Positions 35,201 through 43,565 of a DNA stretch of 64,000 nt are shown here, one piece after another (positions within the stretch are counted from its first letter, which is position 1; each line of letters starts with the position of its first letter). Source of the stretch: JAUVXJ01 sp034411995 (GTDB lineage Bacteria > Chloroflexota > Anaerolineae > UBA7937 > B3-Chlor). The translations under genes and the position numbers were made by a program. Under the pieces are notes generated by a model. The model ran no database searches and was not told the origin of the DNA. It worked only from the letters and a program-made list of their open reading frames with translations. Location of the stretch: contig DAOUME010000020.1 of NCBI GenBank assembly GCA_034411995.1, forward strand, positions 132,189 through 196,188. The letters are read 5' to 3'.

Positions 35201-35956
35201 TCAGGGGTGGGGAGTCTCGACGGCTGTTGCCCAGACTTGGTGGCCCATTCCTCGCCAGTCGTCGGTGAGTCGACGGACGATGGGCTCGGCGGGCAGATCG
35301 AACTCGAGTGTTTCGGTCCGGTCGGCCCGCTTCCCAGGGAAGCGCCACGTTATGGAGTGCTTGCGGTCCGCGAGTCCTCTGAGTTCGTCGATCAGTGCCT
35401 CGGGTGTGACCTCGTCGCTGAGGCGCAGGGTGCAGAGGTGCCAGGCAGGGAAGTGGTCGCCTGGCCCCATGGTTGTCCCGGGGCGAAGGTGTTGTCCGCC
35501 TGACGGACTCAGGAAGAGACCGAGGTTGACGGGAGAGATACTGGGACTCTGGAATAGCCGGGGTTCTGGAACGTGTGCCTCGATTAAAGTCCCCAGTTGT
35601 TTGCCCCTGTTGATGAGCCTGAAGCTGAGTGACAGGATTATCATCTTCGGGACAGGAGAGTCGTTCCATCGCGCGCTGACTTGCAGGAAACCGGATCCGA
35701 GCACCTGCTCGATTCTTATGTCAGCGTCGTCTGTGAGAGCGACCTGCAGCCGGTGATGATCTTCCCTCCAAAGTGCAAACGCAGCGTAGCAGAGCGGCAG
35801 GGGGAGGAAGGCCAGCACTAGCCAACTTGCTGGCCGTAGGTCTTGCTGGGTCCAGAGTCCCGCGAAGGCAAGGGCGTCGAGGAAGATACCTATCCAGAAT
35901 CCCCAGATCCCGACGACTCTCTTGACGAATATGGTGAGATCACCGGACAGGTTCAT
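35201..35956 (-). CDS. Membrane protein of cargo region
   Basis: 251 residues from ATG 35956 (GGAGGGAG upstream); a longer frame to 36136 lacks protein character. Two membrane helices at about 17-36 (GFWIGIFLDALAFAGLW) and 43-63 (SWLVLAFLPLPLCYAAF). The C-terminal 180 residues form a soluble, mainly beta domain (LQVALTDDADIRIEQVLG; LSFRLINRGKQLGTLI). This architecture is common in membrane-linked effector or sensor proteins of accessory islands but no family is recognised. Confidence 0.68.
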   Translation of the reverse strand: MNLSGDLTIFVKRVVGIWGFWIGIFLDALAFAGLWTQQDLRPASWLVLAFLPLPLCYAAFALWREDHHRLQVALTDDADIRIEQVLGSGFLQVSARWNDSPVPKMIILSLSFRLINRGKQLGTLIEAHVPEPRLFQSPSISPVNLGLFLSPSGGQHLRPGTTMGPGDHFPAWHLCTLRLSDEVTPEALIDELRGLADRKHSITWRFPGKRADRTETLEFDLPAEPIVRRLTDDWRGMGHQVWATAVETPHP

Positions 35957-36175
35957 GGCTCCCTCCTCTCGCCAGAGACCTTTATGGCGCGGAGCCCGCC
36001 CAAAGCGAGACAATCTTATCACGAATGGAGGTTGGCGGCGAGGTGTGATGCTGATGACGCCAGCGCTACCCGATGGGGTTAGTGACGGCGTTGTCCGTCG
36101 CCACGTGGAGGAGGCAGAGTGAGGCCCCGGAGGCATCCGGGCGGCGCTGGCCGGGCGCCGGGACGAGTGGAGTGA
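35957..36175. other. Spacer of about 220 bases
   Basis: Contains the ribosome site of the membrane protein gene at its left end. Nothing else recognised. Confidence 0.3.
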
Positions 36176-37465
36176 TCAGGCGTCTGTGCTGGGAGTCTCT
36201 GGATCTGACCCAGCGCCGGCTTCCACCGGCGACAACTCACAGGGCACGTCGAAAGCTAGGATTGTGACAGTGACTTCACGATTCGGGTCACGTGGCTGGT
36301 GAAAGAGATACCTGAACTGTGTCTCGGAAGGCTGACCAAGGTCTCGCTTGTGGCAGTCGTGGGTGGAGACAGTGTCTCGTATCTTCTGTAGAACAGCTGA
36401 GAAGTCCTTGTTGCGACTGAACAGCACGACTGCTGCCTTCGTGTCGCGCCAGGTTACGTAGCGAAGCAGCTGATCAAGTTTGTTCAAGAGGCTCTGGCGA
36501 CCATGCCAGATCATGCACTCAGCGATGAAGGCGTTCCCGCTGTCGTATCGAATCAGGATGTCCGTGTTCCCTTGGAAGCTGAATGTCTCCCCAGTGGCAA
36601 GTCCTTCGTAGTGCCCGTTCAGCTGGACGAGGACGTGGAAGCGCAAGGCCTCCTCATCCAGTGCTGCAAACGCGGTCGGGCTGAGCTCCATCACTCTGAC
36701 CATGTTCTGCATGATATCGAGGATGTAGGCGTACTCTTCCTCATCTAGGGACGGTTCGGGCTCGAACTTGCCAGGAGCGACCTGGGGTCGGCGTATGGGT
36801 GGCTTTCTCTTGATCTCAGGAGGCATGAAGGTGAGGCTATCTTGGGGTCTCCTCTTGATCGGGATACCCAAAGAAGCGACGAGGCCTTGGTCCGCAAGGA
36901 GTTTGGCCTTGCGCTTCTCAACGGCGTTCCTGACGAGTTCCGGGAGTTGGTCATTGTAGGCCTCGACATCCTGCCGCATCCAGTTGAGGTAGGATTCGAC
37001 ATTCGCTAGGTCTCTGTCGATCTCGTTCCGGAGGGATTCCGCGTTAGGCTCAGTCGTGACGTACGACAGGCGCAGCTCTTGGTCGAGCACCTCGGCCCGC
37101 ACTTCGCGCGTGCTGAAGGTGGACGGCTGGAAGTGGAAGGCTTCCTTCGGGCCACGGAAGGGCACTGCGACAGTGACGGAGGTCCCGGTGACGTAGAAGG
37201 GCTTTGATCGGTCGAATATCACGCGCCGTGGCTCTTGACTGACGTCGATCTGAGCATCCTGGGGCTCAAGAACCTCAGCCTGGTCACGCAGTAGAACCGG
37301 TACGTCGAGCCTCCTCTCTGAGACGAGGCTCTCGCACAGGTCCGTCTCGCTTGCTTTGAGCAAGTAGTCCTTGTCCATCTTGGCTAGAGCCCGAGGGATT
37401 CCTTCCTTCAGGCCGTCAATGTGGCTGTTGAGACGTTGCTGGGCGAAGAGCTTTCGCTCCGGCAT
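36176..37465 (-). CDS. PD-(D/E)XK-like protein of cargo region with altered catalytic lysine
   Basis: 429 residues. Residues about 80-200 are a mixed alpha/beta region with many charges; a basic linker lies at 205-245. The C-terminal domain (about 285-415) carries the core PD-(D/E)XK pattern, NTDILIRYDSGNAFIAEC, with aspartate near 301 and glutamate near 316. The third position is M where the family normally has K, so ExK reads ExM. The codon is ATG; a single base change from AAG would do this. The subsequent block LLNKLDQLLRYVTWRDTKAA fits such nucleases. It may be a catalytically dead variant or a degraded effector. The gene is followed downstream by the membrane protein at 35.2 kb on the same strand. 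Confidence 0.68.
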   Translation of the reverse strand: MPERKLFAQQRLNSHIDGLKEGIPRALAKMDKDYLLKASETDLCESLVSERRLDVPVLLRDQAEVLEPQDAQIDVSQEPRRVIFDRSKPFYVTGTSVTVAVPFRGPKEAFHFQPSTFSTREVRAEVLDQELRLSYVTTEPNAESLRNEIDRDLANVESYLNWMRQDVEAYNDQLPELVRNAVEKRKAKLLADQGLVASLGIPIKRRPQDSLTFMPPEIKRKPPIRRPQVAPGKFEPEPSLDEEEYAYILDIMQNMVRVMELSPTAFAALDEEALRFHVLVQLNGHYEGLATGETFSFQGNTDILIRYDSGNAFIAECMIWHGRQSLLNKLDQLLRYVTWRDTKAAVVLFSRNKDFSAVLQKIRDTVSTHDCHKRDLGQPSETQFRYLFHQPRDPNREVTVTILAFDVPCELSPVEAGAGSDPETPSTDA

Positions 37466-38172
37466 TCTCTACCTCCTGAAGAGGTCGTATTTGCGGGTCC
37501 AGGGTATCCAGACGCGGTCGCGGTGCAAGAACAGCCTAAGAATAGTATATCAATATTCGATGATATCCGCAAGCTCGTCTCAGATGATCTATCTCATCTC
37601 TTGAGTGTGGCGCTGGTGACGCGAGTTTGGTGGCCAGCATTTCTCGAGCACCTGGTTTGTCGCCAGGGGTGGTGTGAGGTTTAGGCCGCGGCTATTGCCC
37701 GCGGCCTCTCGTGATTGTGCGGCCGGAGGGCGCGCGGAAGCAGTTGGCCAGGAGGCCAGAACGCTAGGGGGCGCGTGGAGGGTCGGTGTATAGACAAACG
37801 CGCCTGGAGGGGTCCGGGTGCACACAGCGTCCCACGGCTGGCCCGCCTGATTGGGTAGGGGGCGTGGGGGTTGCGTCTGGGAGAGGGCCATGGTACTGGC
37901 TCTGCTTGACATTGGGCTCAGAGCGAGCGACTTCATCTTGCGGGGCCCCTCGGACAGTCAAATGCTTGAGCAGCCGTGTGATACATGCTGTGCTGAGCAG
38001 CGAGGCCTTCTGTCGTGCCCTGAAACCGCTGTTGTCCTGTCTTCAGCTTTGCGGTACAATGGACTCACTCGGATTCCCCTGCTTCGTCGATCCACTGGCG
38101 TCCGTTGCCTGCCGAGAGTCCGGCTGCGTGTGAGCAAGGATGTGATCCCCCTACACCAAGTCGGTGTCCAAC
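37466..38172. other. Spacer of about 700 bases holding repeat copy B
   Basis: No gene is supported. It contains dispersed repeat copy B (37770-37875). The upstream part (37540-37600) is relatively AT-rich and might contain a promoter for the minus-strand gene, but no clear -10/-35 pair was read. Confidence 0.4.
37770..37875 (+). repeat. Dispersed repeat, copy B
   Basis: Starts GCGCGTGGAGGGTCGG, then TGTATAGACAAACGCGCCTG, GAGGGGTCCGGGTGCACAC and further right GGCTGGCCCGCC and TGATTGGGTAGGGGGCG. The left 40 bases match copy D and the right half matches copy A. Confidence 0.6.
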
Positions 38173-39246
38173 ATGGCAAAACGTGCTGACTTTGGAGACA
38201 ACTGGGAAGAGATCGTCCAAGACTGGTGTCTTGGCAGCTCACCTGCCATAGCTCCGCAGGTAGGCTGGGACGCACTTGGAGTGCTAGAGCGTCTGTGGAG
38301 TCAACGTCTGGACGAGGTTCTGAACTCATCTGCGAGAGGTTCGCCAATTGTCGTGGCGCTTGTCGACGATGGCCTCACCATAGCGGCTTGCGAGAACCTT
38401 ACCGGGTTCAACAGAGTGTTCAAGCGATGGAAAGAAGGCGAGCGTGGCGCACGATCGGAGTTGAGGTTTGCGGCCACCCTCCTTGCCCTCGGCCACAGGC
38501 CCACACTGGAACCGAGCGTTAAGGGCAAGGTACTGGATGCCGTGATCTCTCTGGCCAATCAGAATGTCTACTTCGAAGTCGCTACTCCTGAGTTCTCCGA
38601 CGCGGTACAACAAGCCTGGCAAAGGATGAACACGCTCGCAACGAGGTTAACCAACGAGAACCCGGGAACGAGCATATCGGTGTACCTAGTGGCAGAGCCG
38701 ACCGCCCAGGCACTTCACAAGATAGCGGAGAAAGTACCACGCCTGACCCCTACAGACGCCGGCACTCTCGACGAGCTATCCGGCATAGCGCACTTGCGAT
38801 GTGCGACCGTCGATGCTGAGCTAGGAGCTTTCGACCCGCTTCACGGATCTGACGAGCTGCCGCGGCTGGTGGTGGCCAGTGCCGCACGAAGAGAGGGAGC
38901 GTTTTCACGGGCAGACGTGAAGCTCCCAATCACGGATGACCGAGCGGAGAGACTCATGCATAAAGAACTGAGCCACTTCGCGCGCCGCGAAAGAAACGTC
39001 CTCGTACTCAACATCTCGCGAGTTATCGGCGCTTTGAAACGCTGGGAACCGCTAGTCAAACGCCGTTTGCAGCCGAAGATGAATCGCCGGTGTGGGGCCG
39101 TAGCCCTATTATCGACCGTCGGGACTGTTTCTCCCCCGGCTGTCGAACTCAAGTCGTTGGTCGTGAGAAACCAGTACGCCTATGTACCAGTGCCCGCGCC
39201 CCTACTCAAGCAGCTCGGGGCCCTTCCCAACTGGTGGCAGACCTAG
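38173..39246 (+). CDS. Hypothetical nuclease-fold-like protein of cargo region
   Basis: 357 residues from ATG 38173; a GTG at 38164 is also possible and neither has a strong ribosome site. Residues about 88-145 contain SELRFAATLLALGHRPTLEP, then GKVLDAVISLANQNVYFEVA, which match the order of a PD-(D/E)XK fold (aspartate, then an E-x-x position) but with V-A instead of x-K, so the activity is doubtful. The rest is mixed alpha/beta with no known domain. It is first of a small plus-strand group, followed by the single-pass protein, a DUF3800 protein and a nuclease-like protein. Confidence 0.62.
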   Translation: MAKRADFGDNWEEIVQDWCLGSSPAIAPQVGWDALGVLERLWSQRLDEVLNSSARGSPIVVALVDDGLTIAACENLTGFNRVFKRWKEGERGARSELRFAATLLALGHRPTLEPSVKGKVLDAVISLANQNVYFEVATPEFSDAVQQAWQRMNTLATRLTNENPGTSISVYLVAEPTAQALHKIAEKVPRLTPTDAGTLDELSGIAHLRCATVDAELGAFDPLHGSDELPRLVVASAARREGAFSRADVKLPITDDRAERLMHKELSHFARRERNVLVLNISRVIGALKRWEPLVKRRLQPKMNRRCGAVALLSTVGTVSPPAVELKSLVVRNQYAYVPVPAPLLKQLGALPNWWQT

Positions 39247-39416
39247 CTGTTGCCCCATGTGGCCGCGAATTGCGTTCTACGGCACTTGCGCGAATGCTGC
39301 GGAGGCAGACTACGACCGTCGAACCGGCACAAAGAGCGGAGACACGACACTCAACTCCAAGTCGGAAGGACTGGCCCTCATATCTCAGGAGATAGGCGCT
39401 AGGGTGGCAGGAAGGC

Positions 39417-39902
39417 GTGCAAGAGGCGACAGGGACTGACTGGACTCTCTACATCGCCGCATATGGGGCGGTCCTGGCGACTTTGGTGGCCGCGTATAAC
39501 GCGATTTCCGAATGGAGGTCTAGGAGACCGAACGTGACGGTTGAAGTCTCAGAGGGAGCAGTTGGGTCGGCCACCGGCGGGTGGAGCGAGCACAAGATCT
39601 TCTGCGACGCCCTCAACCGCGGCCACAAGGCGATCACGCTCAAGATGGTCGGCTTTCAATTGCCAGACGGGGAACAGCTTGTGATTCCGCGCCCGTCACC
39701 GTATGTGGTGTTCCCTTACGATCTGTTGCCAGAGAGCTCATGCAAAGCCCCCACCTCCGCCTCGAACCTCGCGGCAGGTCTGAAGGCGAAAGGTTTTCCG
39801 CAGAAGGTGTCACTCGTTGGGTTCTATGACGATGAGGTTGGGCGCCGGTACAGAAGCAAGCCCACGATCTTCGACACCCACACTGCGAAGCTGGCCAAGT
39901 GA
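39417..39902 (+). CDS. Small membrane-anchored protein of cargo region
   Basis: 161 residues from GTG 39417 (AGGAAGG upstream). A signal-anchor helix at about 12-30 (IAAYGAVLATLVAAYNAI) is followed by a basic stretch (SEWRSRRPN) and a soluble beta-rich domain. It starts 170 bases after the preceding gene and ends 72 bases before the DUF3800 start. Function unknown. Confidence 0.6.
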   Translation: MQEATGTDWTLYIAAYGAVLATLVAAYNAISEWRSRRPNVTVEVSEGAVGSATGGWSEHKIFCDALNRGHKAITLKMVGFQLPDGEQLVIPRPSPYVVFPYDLLPESSCKAPTSASNLAAGLKAKGFPQKVSLVGFYDDEVGRRYRSKPTIFDTHTAKLAK

Positions 39903-39974
39903 CTTGGAGGCGCATTAGAACTAGTCGAGTCGGGGATGTTGAGGACTGGTCGGACCAGGCATGGTAGAGACAAC

Positions 39975-40664
39975 ATGATCTACGAGGTCTACTGCGACGA
40001 GAGCCGTCAGCAACTCTTCACCGACGCCCAACTGACCGACGGGCAGTATGCGGTTATCGGCAGTCTATGGATCGACGCGAATGATCGACAGTCTCTCAAG
40101 AATGAGATTCAACGGGTCCGGGAGACACATGGTGTGTACGCGGAGTTGAAGTGGAAGAAGATCAGCCCGTCTAGACTGGATCTGTACCGGGACTTGGTGA
40201 GGCTCTTCTTCGCAGAGGCGATGAAGTTCAGGTGCATAGTGTTGCCCGCGTCGCAGCTTGACTCCGGCACGTTCCACCAGAGCGATGAAGAACTGATGTT
40301 CTACAAATTCTACTACCAGCTACTGCATCACTGGATCGCACGCCCACACAGCTACCGCGTGTTCCTCGACGTGAAGACAAACCGAGTGCATGGCCGTGTG
40401 TCCACGCTAGAAAACGTTCTCTGCAACGCGAACCCCGGCTGTCAGATCACCGTTCAGGCCCTCCCTTCCGATGAACTTGTCCTGTTGCAGTTGGCTGATG
40501 TTTTGATCGGCGCAGTAGGCTACCGACTCCATGCACTTGACACGAGTGGCGCGAAACTCGCCGTAGTGGAAGAAATCGAGAGCCACATCGGCCATCCCAT
40601 CAGGGGGACACCGAGAAGCACAAGCAAGTTCAACGTGTTTCGATTCCATCCAAGGCCGAGGTGA
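39975..40664 (+). CDS. DUF3800 domain protein
   Basis: 229 residues from ATG 39975, which precedes the family-typical IYEVYCDESRQ; an upstream in-frame start at 39936 adds 13 unrelated residues. The conserved aspartates are in YCDES at the beginning and QLADVLIGAVGYRL near the end, with ELKWKKIS between, as in the DUF3800 RNase-H-like fold. The RNase-H-like residues (D, E and D) suggest a nuclease. DUF3800 proteins are known from defence islands. It is 6 bases upstream of the next gene, which suggests a functional pair. Confidence 0.82.
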   Translation: MIYEVYCDESRQQLFTDAQLTDGQYAVIGSLWIDANDRQSLKNEIQRVRETHGVYAELKWKKISPSRLDLYRDLVRLFFAEAMKFRCIVLPASQLDSGTFHQSDEELMFYKFYYQLLHHWIARPHSYRVFLDVKTNRVHGRVSTLENVLCNANPGCQITVQALPSDELVLLQLADVLIGAVGYRLHALDTSGAKLAVVEEIESHIGHPIRGTPRSTSKFNVFRFHPRPR

Positions 40665-40670
40665 AGGGCG

Positions 40671-41105
40671 GTGCCACTGCCATCCCTGCTGCGCCTAGCG
40701 GACGAACAGGCGTATGTAGCACACTTCGCACGAGAGTATGTGCAGGGACCACCTGTGACCACGTACGATGGAGTGCAGGTCCGTTTCCTCGCGGCTCAGT
40801 TCCGACACGCGTTCCACAGAGATAGCAGGCGCGGAGCAAATGACAAGGCTGTCTTTGACGTGGACCGTGCGAGACGCATGGACTGGATTCGCCCCGTACT
40901 TGCCGACCAATCGTTGGAGGTCTACCGGCGAGTGATGGAGAAGGGAGAGATACGACGTATCGTTCTCCATCCAAGAGCTCGATATGTCGTTATTACACAA
41001 GTTTACCGCCAGAACCCTCGTAGGGAGGTCTTCATAACGGCCTTCTGGGTCAGGAATCCGAACAGCAGTACCCTCGCCAAGATACGCTCCAACCCTCAAT
41101 GGTAG
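40671..41105 (+). CDS. Putative nuclease or toxin-like partner of the DUF3800 protein
   Basis: 144 residues from GTG 40671. The sequence includes AYVAHFAREYVQGPPVTT and RIVLHPRARYVVITQVYRQN and FITAFWV. The pattern of a C-terminal strand with the H, R and T residues is like the phage-Barnase-EndoU-ColicinE5/RelE-like (PBECR) nuclease group. The match is from memory and moderate. It is 6 bases after the DUF3800 stop. A hairpin follows at 41126-41152 and probably ends the transcript. Confidence 0.45.
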   Translation: MPLPSLLRLADEQAYVAHFAREYVQGPPVTTYDGVQVRFLAAQFRHAFHRDSRRGANDKAVFDVDRARRMDWIRPVLADQSLEVYRRVMEKGEIRRIVLHPRARYVVITQVYRQNPRREVFITAFWVRNPNSSTLAKIRSNPQW

Positions 41106-41125
41106 GGAACTGCAGAGACGAAAAT

Positions 41126-41152
41126 CGCCGCTGATTGTATGGTTCAGCGGCG
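41126..41152 (+). terminator. Candidate bidirectional terminator after the DUF3800 pair
   Basis: A perfect 9-bp inverted repeat, CGCCGCTGA (41126-41134) and TCAGCGGCG (41144-41152), with a 9-base loop. A run of four A precedes it (T on the minus strand), but on the plus strand no strong T run follows, so it is more convincing as a minus-strand terminator; it may act for both. Confidence 0.45.
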
Positions 41153-41776
41153 GAAACCTTTGTGGGTCCCCTACCTTGGGTAAGGGACATCTCTAGTATA
41201 GCACAAGAGTCCGACTCCGTCAAGATCCGTCCGAACGCGAGAAGACCGAAGAACCCGCAAGAGCGACGCTCTAGTCCTTTAGGCTGGCTCGCTCGAAGTC
41301 GGGTGCCCTTGCTTGTGAGCTTCTTCGCGCCCATAGTGATCGTAGTAGTGCACAGTTGATCGAGTGGAAGCAGCACAGTGTGGTGCTCGGGAAGCCCAGT
41401 AGAGCAGCCAAGGCTCGCTTCACAGGATACCGCGAGGCGGGCTAGAAGCTGGCAAGGTACACCTAGCCCCTCGCAAAGACAAAGAGGGTGAGTGCGGGCC
41501 AGGGCGAACGCCAAGTTCTGACCCCAACCTGATGAGGCCTGGTGGTGACTGCTGCGCCGCATGCTGGTGCGACACTCTGAGGCAAACATCGCGCCTGGAG
41601 GGGGTGCGGGTGGACGGAGCGTGCCACAGTTGAGAGCGCTGATGGCGTAGCGGTGCACGGGTTCAGACATTCGACGTGGATGGCAGATGTCAACGAACGG
41701 TGATGTAGTAGGGAGCGTGCGGGGGATTGGCTGAAGGACGGAGAGGAGAAACTGTCCAGGGAGGTGTGGGTGCATC
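41153..41776. other. Spacer of about 620 bases holding repeat copy C
   Basis: No gene is supported. It contains repeat copy C (41588-41665). The 5' part shows a palindromic stretch around 41165-41195 (GGTCCCC/GGGTAAGGGAC, imperfect), possibly a second terminator. Confidence 0.35.
41588..41665 (+). repeat. Dispersed repeat, copy C
   Basis: ATCGCGCCTGGAGGGGGTGC, then GGGTGGACGGAGCGTGCC and, after 15 bases, CTGATGGCGTAGCGGTGCAC. It lacks the GTATAGACA left part of copies B and D. It precedes the HEPN-like gene. Confidence 0.55.
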
Positions 41777-42925
41777 ATGCAGACGCTCCTGCTGAGGTTC
41801 AAGGTGAACGTCCACGACCCTAGCCTTCCGAGCTATTGGCTGGGGAGTGGCCCATTCTTCCACAGGTGGCTTCCAGACGGTGAGAAGGATGCGATTGTAC
41901 TGGATACGGGCGAGCCTGATGTTGATCTCAGAGTGTGGTTTGAGCGGCTGGGTTTCGTGGACGGCTGGCGCGGTATCGTGTTCGACGAAGAACGACGGGA
42001 GGTCAGCCCGGACGTCATGAGGACCCAAGCGGTGCTCGCGGGGGGGCCTCTTGTGGGATCGTTGGAGATTCGGGGACTGGGGGAGGGCGCGGTAGCCGCG
42101 GTGCGGGGCGGCCGGACTGAGCACGCTGACTACGTGGGTCTAGGGAAGCGAATAGTGAGGAATCTGCTCGTGAGTCACGTCAACAGGTTCCTGAGGATCC
42201 TTCGCGTGAACTACGGACAGCACTGGATAGTGGAGATCGAAGAGTGGGACTCTCGCTATCGTTCCCTTGCCGAATACTGCGAGCGGCCTCTGGGGCTGAC
42301 TTGGAGTCTCGATGGAGGGGAGACCTGGGCGCCCTTCCATCCAGGCCGCGGGGAGGGGGGTAATGTGGCGAGGCATGATGGGAAGCCTTTTCCGGACCTC
42401 TTTCGCGAGTATCTATCCGAGGTGGACTGGCGTCAACTTGGGTTGCTGATTCGAGATGGATATGAGCCGTCGACCGGCGCACTTGTGTTGGCCCAGGCGC
42501 ATCGGTTCTTGGGCCGTGGAGATGTGAGACAGGCTATCATCGAGGGGGTCTGCGCGCTTGAGGTTGCGCTCAGCGAGTTCGTGCGAGACAGGCTCGGCTG
42601 TGATCGGGATCTTGCGGAGTGCATGCAGTCATTCTGGAATCTTCCCTTGCGTGCCCAGGTGATTGTTGTGGCAACCACCCTCGGCGGAATCCCGGAGCAA
42701 GGTATCGAGGACAGTGTCGAGTTGGTCCGTGTCAGAAACGACATGCTCCACAAAGGGAAGGTCCCGCCCGACGACGCGGTGCGCCGGATGAGTGGACTGA
42801 TGAATACTGTTGCGGCTTTGCTGTCGGGGCAAACCTTCAGATTCCCAAGCTTCGCCATCGGTGTGGCAATCATGTCGTTGGACCTGTGGGACGAAGCGGG
42901 GAAGGGGTTAGGAGAGTTGGAGTAG
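41777..42925 (+). CDS. Large hypothetical protein with HEPN-like C-terminus
   Basis: 382 residues from ATG 41777 (GGGAGGTG 10-12 bases upstream). The N-terminal 230 residues are beta-rich and unlike any family I know. The C-terminal part (about 235-350) is helical: GDVRQAIIEGVCALEVALSE and, near residue 320, the motif VRVRNDMLHKG. This is R-x4-H, the catalytic signature of HEPN RNases. HEPN proteins of this kind are frequent in defence and abortive-infection systems. The absence of a recognised partner leaves its job open. It stands alone between repeat copies C and E. Confidence 0.6.
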   Translation: MQTLLLRFKVNVHDPSLPSYWLGSGPFFHRWLPDGEKDAIVLDTGEPDVDLRVWFERLGFVDGWRGIVFDEERREVSPDVMRTQAVLAGGPLVGSLEIRGLGEGAVAAVRGGRTEHADYVGLGKRIVRNLLVSHVNRFLRILRVNYGQHWIVEIEEWDSRYRSLAEYCERPLGLTWSLDGGETWAPFHPGRGEGGNVARHDGKPFPDLFREYLSEVDWRQLGLLIRDGYEPSTGALVLAQAHRFLGRGDVRQAIIEGVCALEVALSEFVRDRLGCDRDLAECMQSFWNLPLRAQVIVVATTLGGIPEQGIEDSVELVRVRNDMLHKGKVPPDDAVRRMSGLMNTVAALLSGQTFRFPSFAIGVAIMSLDLWDEAGKGLGELE

Positions 42926-43000
42926 CGGCAGCGGGGGTCGGCGGTGGGGTCAGGGTGAGAGACAGGCCCGGGACCTTGTTGGCGAGGTGACAGAGCGAAA

Positions 43001-43066
43001 GCGTGCGGGAGGGGTGTGGATGGAGGCAGCCTGCCCCGCTTGCGGGCTTACATGGCGTAGGTGCAG
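43001..43066 (+). repeat. Dispersed repeat, degenerate copy E
   Basis: Contains GGAGGGGTGTGGATGGAGGC and AGCCTGCC followed by GGGCTTACATGGCGTAGG, matching copies A to C in order with more differences. It is 75 bases after the HEPN-like gene. Confidence 0.4.
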
Positions 43067-43565
43067 GGCTGCCGGCGCCTGGATCTGAGCGGCTGCGAGG
43101 CTCCAGGTGACGGCCTGCCCGAAGCGGAGCGGGCGGTTGATTATTGCTGTTCGTTCGGCCGCGTAGCGGAGGGCCGATGGACGCCGCCGGGATGACACCG
43201 GCGACTTTTGCCGTTTGGGCAAGCGGCCGGAGTGGGTCGCAAAGGCGAGCATCCGCGTGGAGCGTCGGTGTATAGACACACGCGCCTGGAGGGATTCGAA
43301 CGCGCGCACCTTCTCATGGCCTGGTCGACTCCCACCTGTCCCTCCGTCTCCAGTACTTCGCCTGTCACCCTCATGCCACCCTTTCCTCCTCAAGTCGCAT
43401 CCGTTGTGGCTTTCGCAGATCGGAACCTGGCTCCCTTCCAATATGGTCAGATCGAAGCAGTCCAGTTCCTCGCACCGACGACACCACCTTCGTCTCCCCC
43501 GCCAGGCACTCCGGCAACGAGCGTACACCACTTGTCTCGGATGCCCCGAAAGAAGTGCGGCTGGT
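43067..43565. other. Spacer holding repeat copy D and degenerate coding traces
   Basis: Copy D lies at 43255-43305. Around 43450-43560 the minus strand shows a broken zinc-finger-like trace (PHFFRGIRDKW in one frame and RCRSAWRGRRRWCRRCEELD in another), which suggests a frameshifted small gene. No complete gene is supported. Confidence 0.35.
43255..43305 (+). repeat. Dispersed repeat, copy D, fused to a tRNA-like 3' end
   Basis: Left part GCGTGGAGCGTCGG, TGTATAGACACACGCGCCTG, GAGGG matches copy B for about 40 bases. It then diverges: the minus strand reads GCGTTCGAATCCCTCCAGGC, which is the T-loop and 3' acceptor end of a tRNA. No pairing 5' acceptor strand is present, so it is a fragment only. 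Confidence 0.5.

Noticed and set aside
35957..36136. N-terminal extension of the membrane protein gene to 36136
   Set aside because: The extension is not protein-like; GGAGGGAG sits before ATG 35956.
35067..43305. Integron array (attC) explanation for the dispersed repeats
   Set aside because: The copies do not carry the GTTRRRY core or the paired R and L boxes, and no integrase is visible.
43255..43400. Complete tRNA at repeat copy D
   Set aside because: Only a T-loop and 3' acceptor-like end can be seen; no matching 5' acceptor or anticodon arm.
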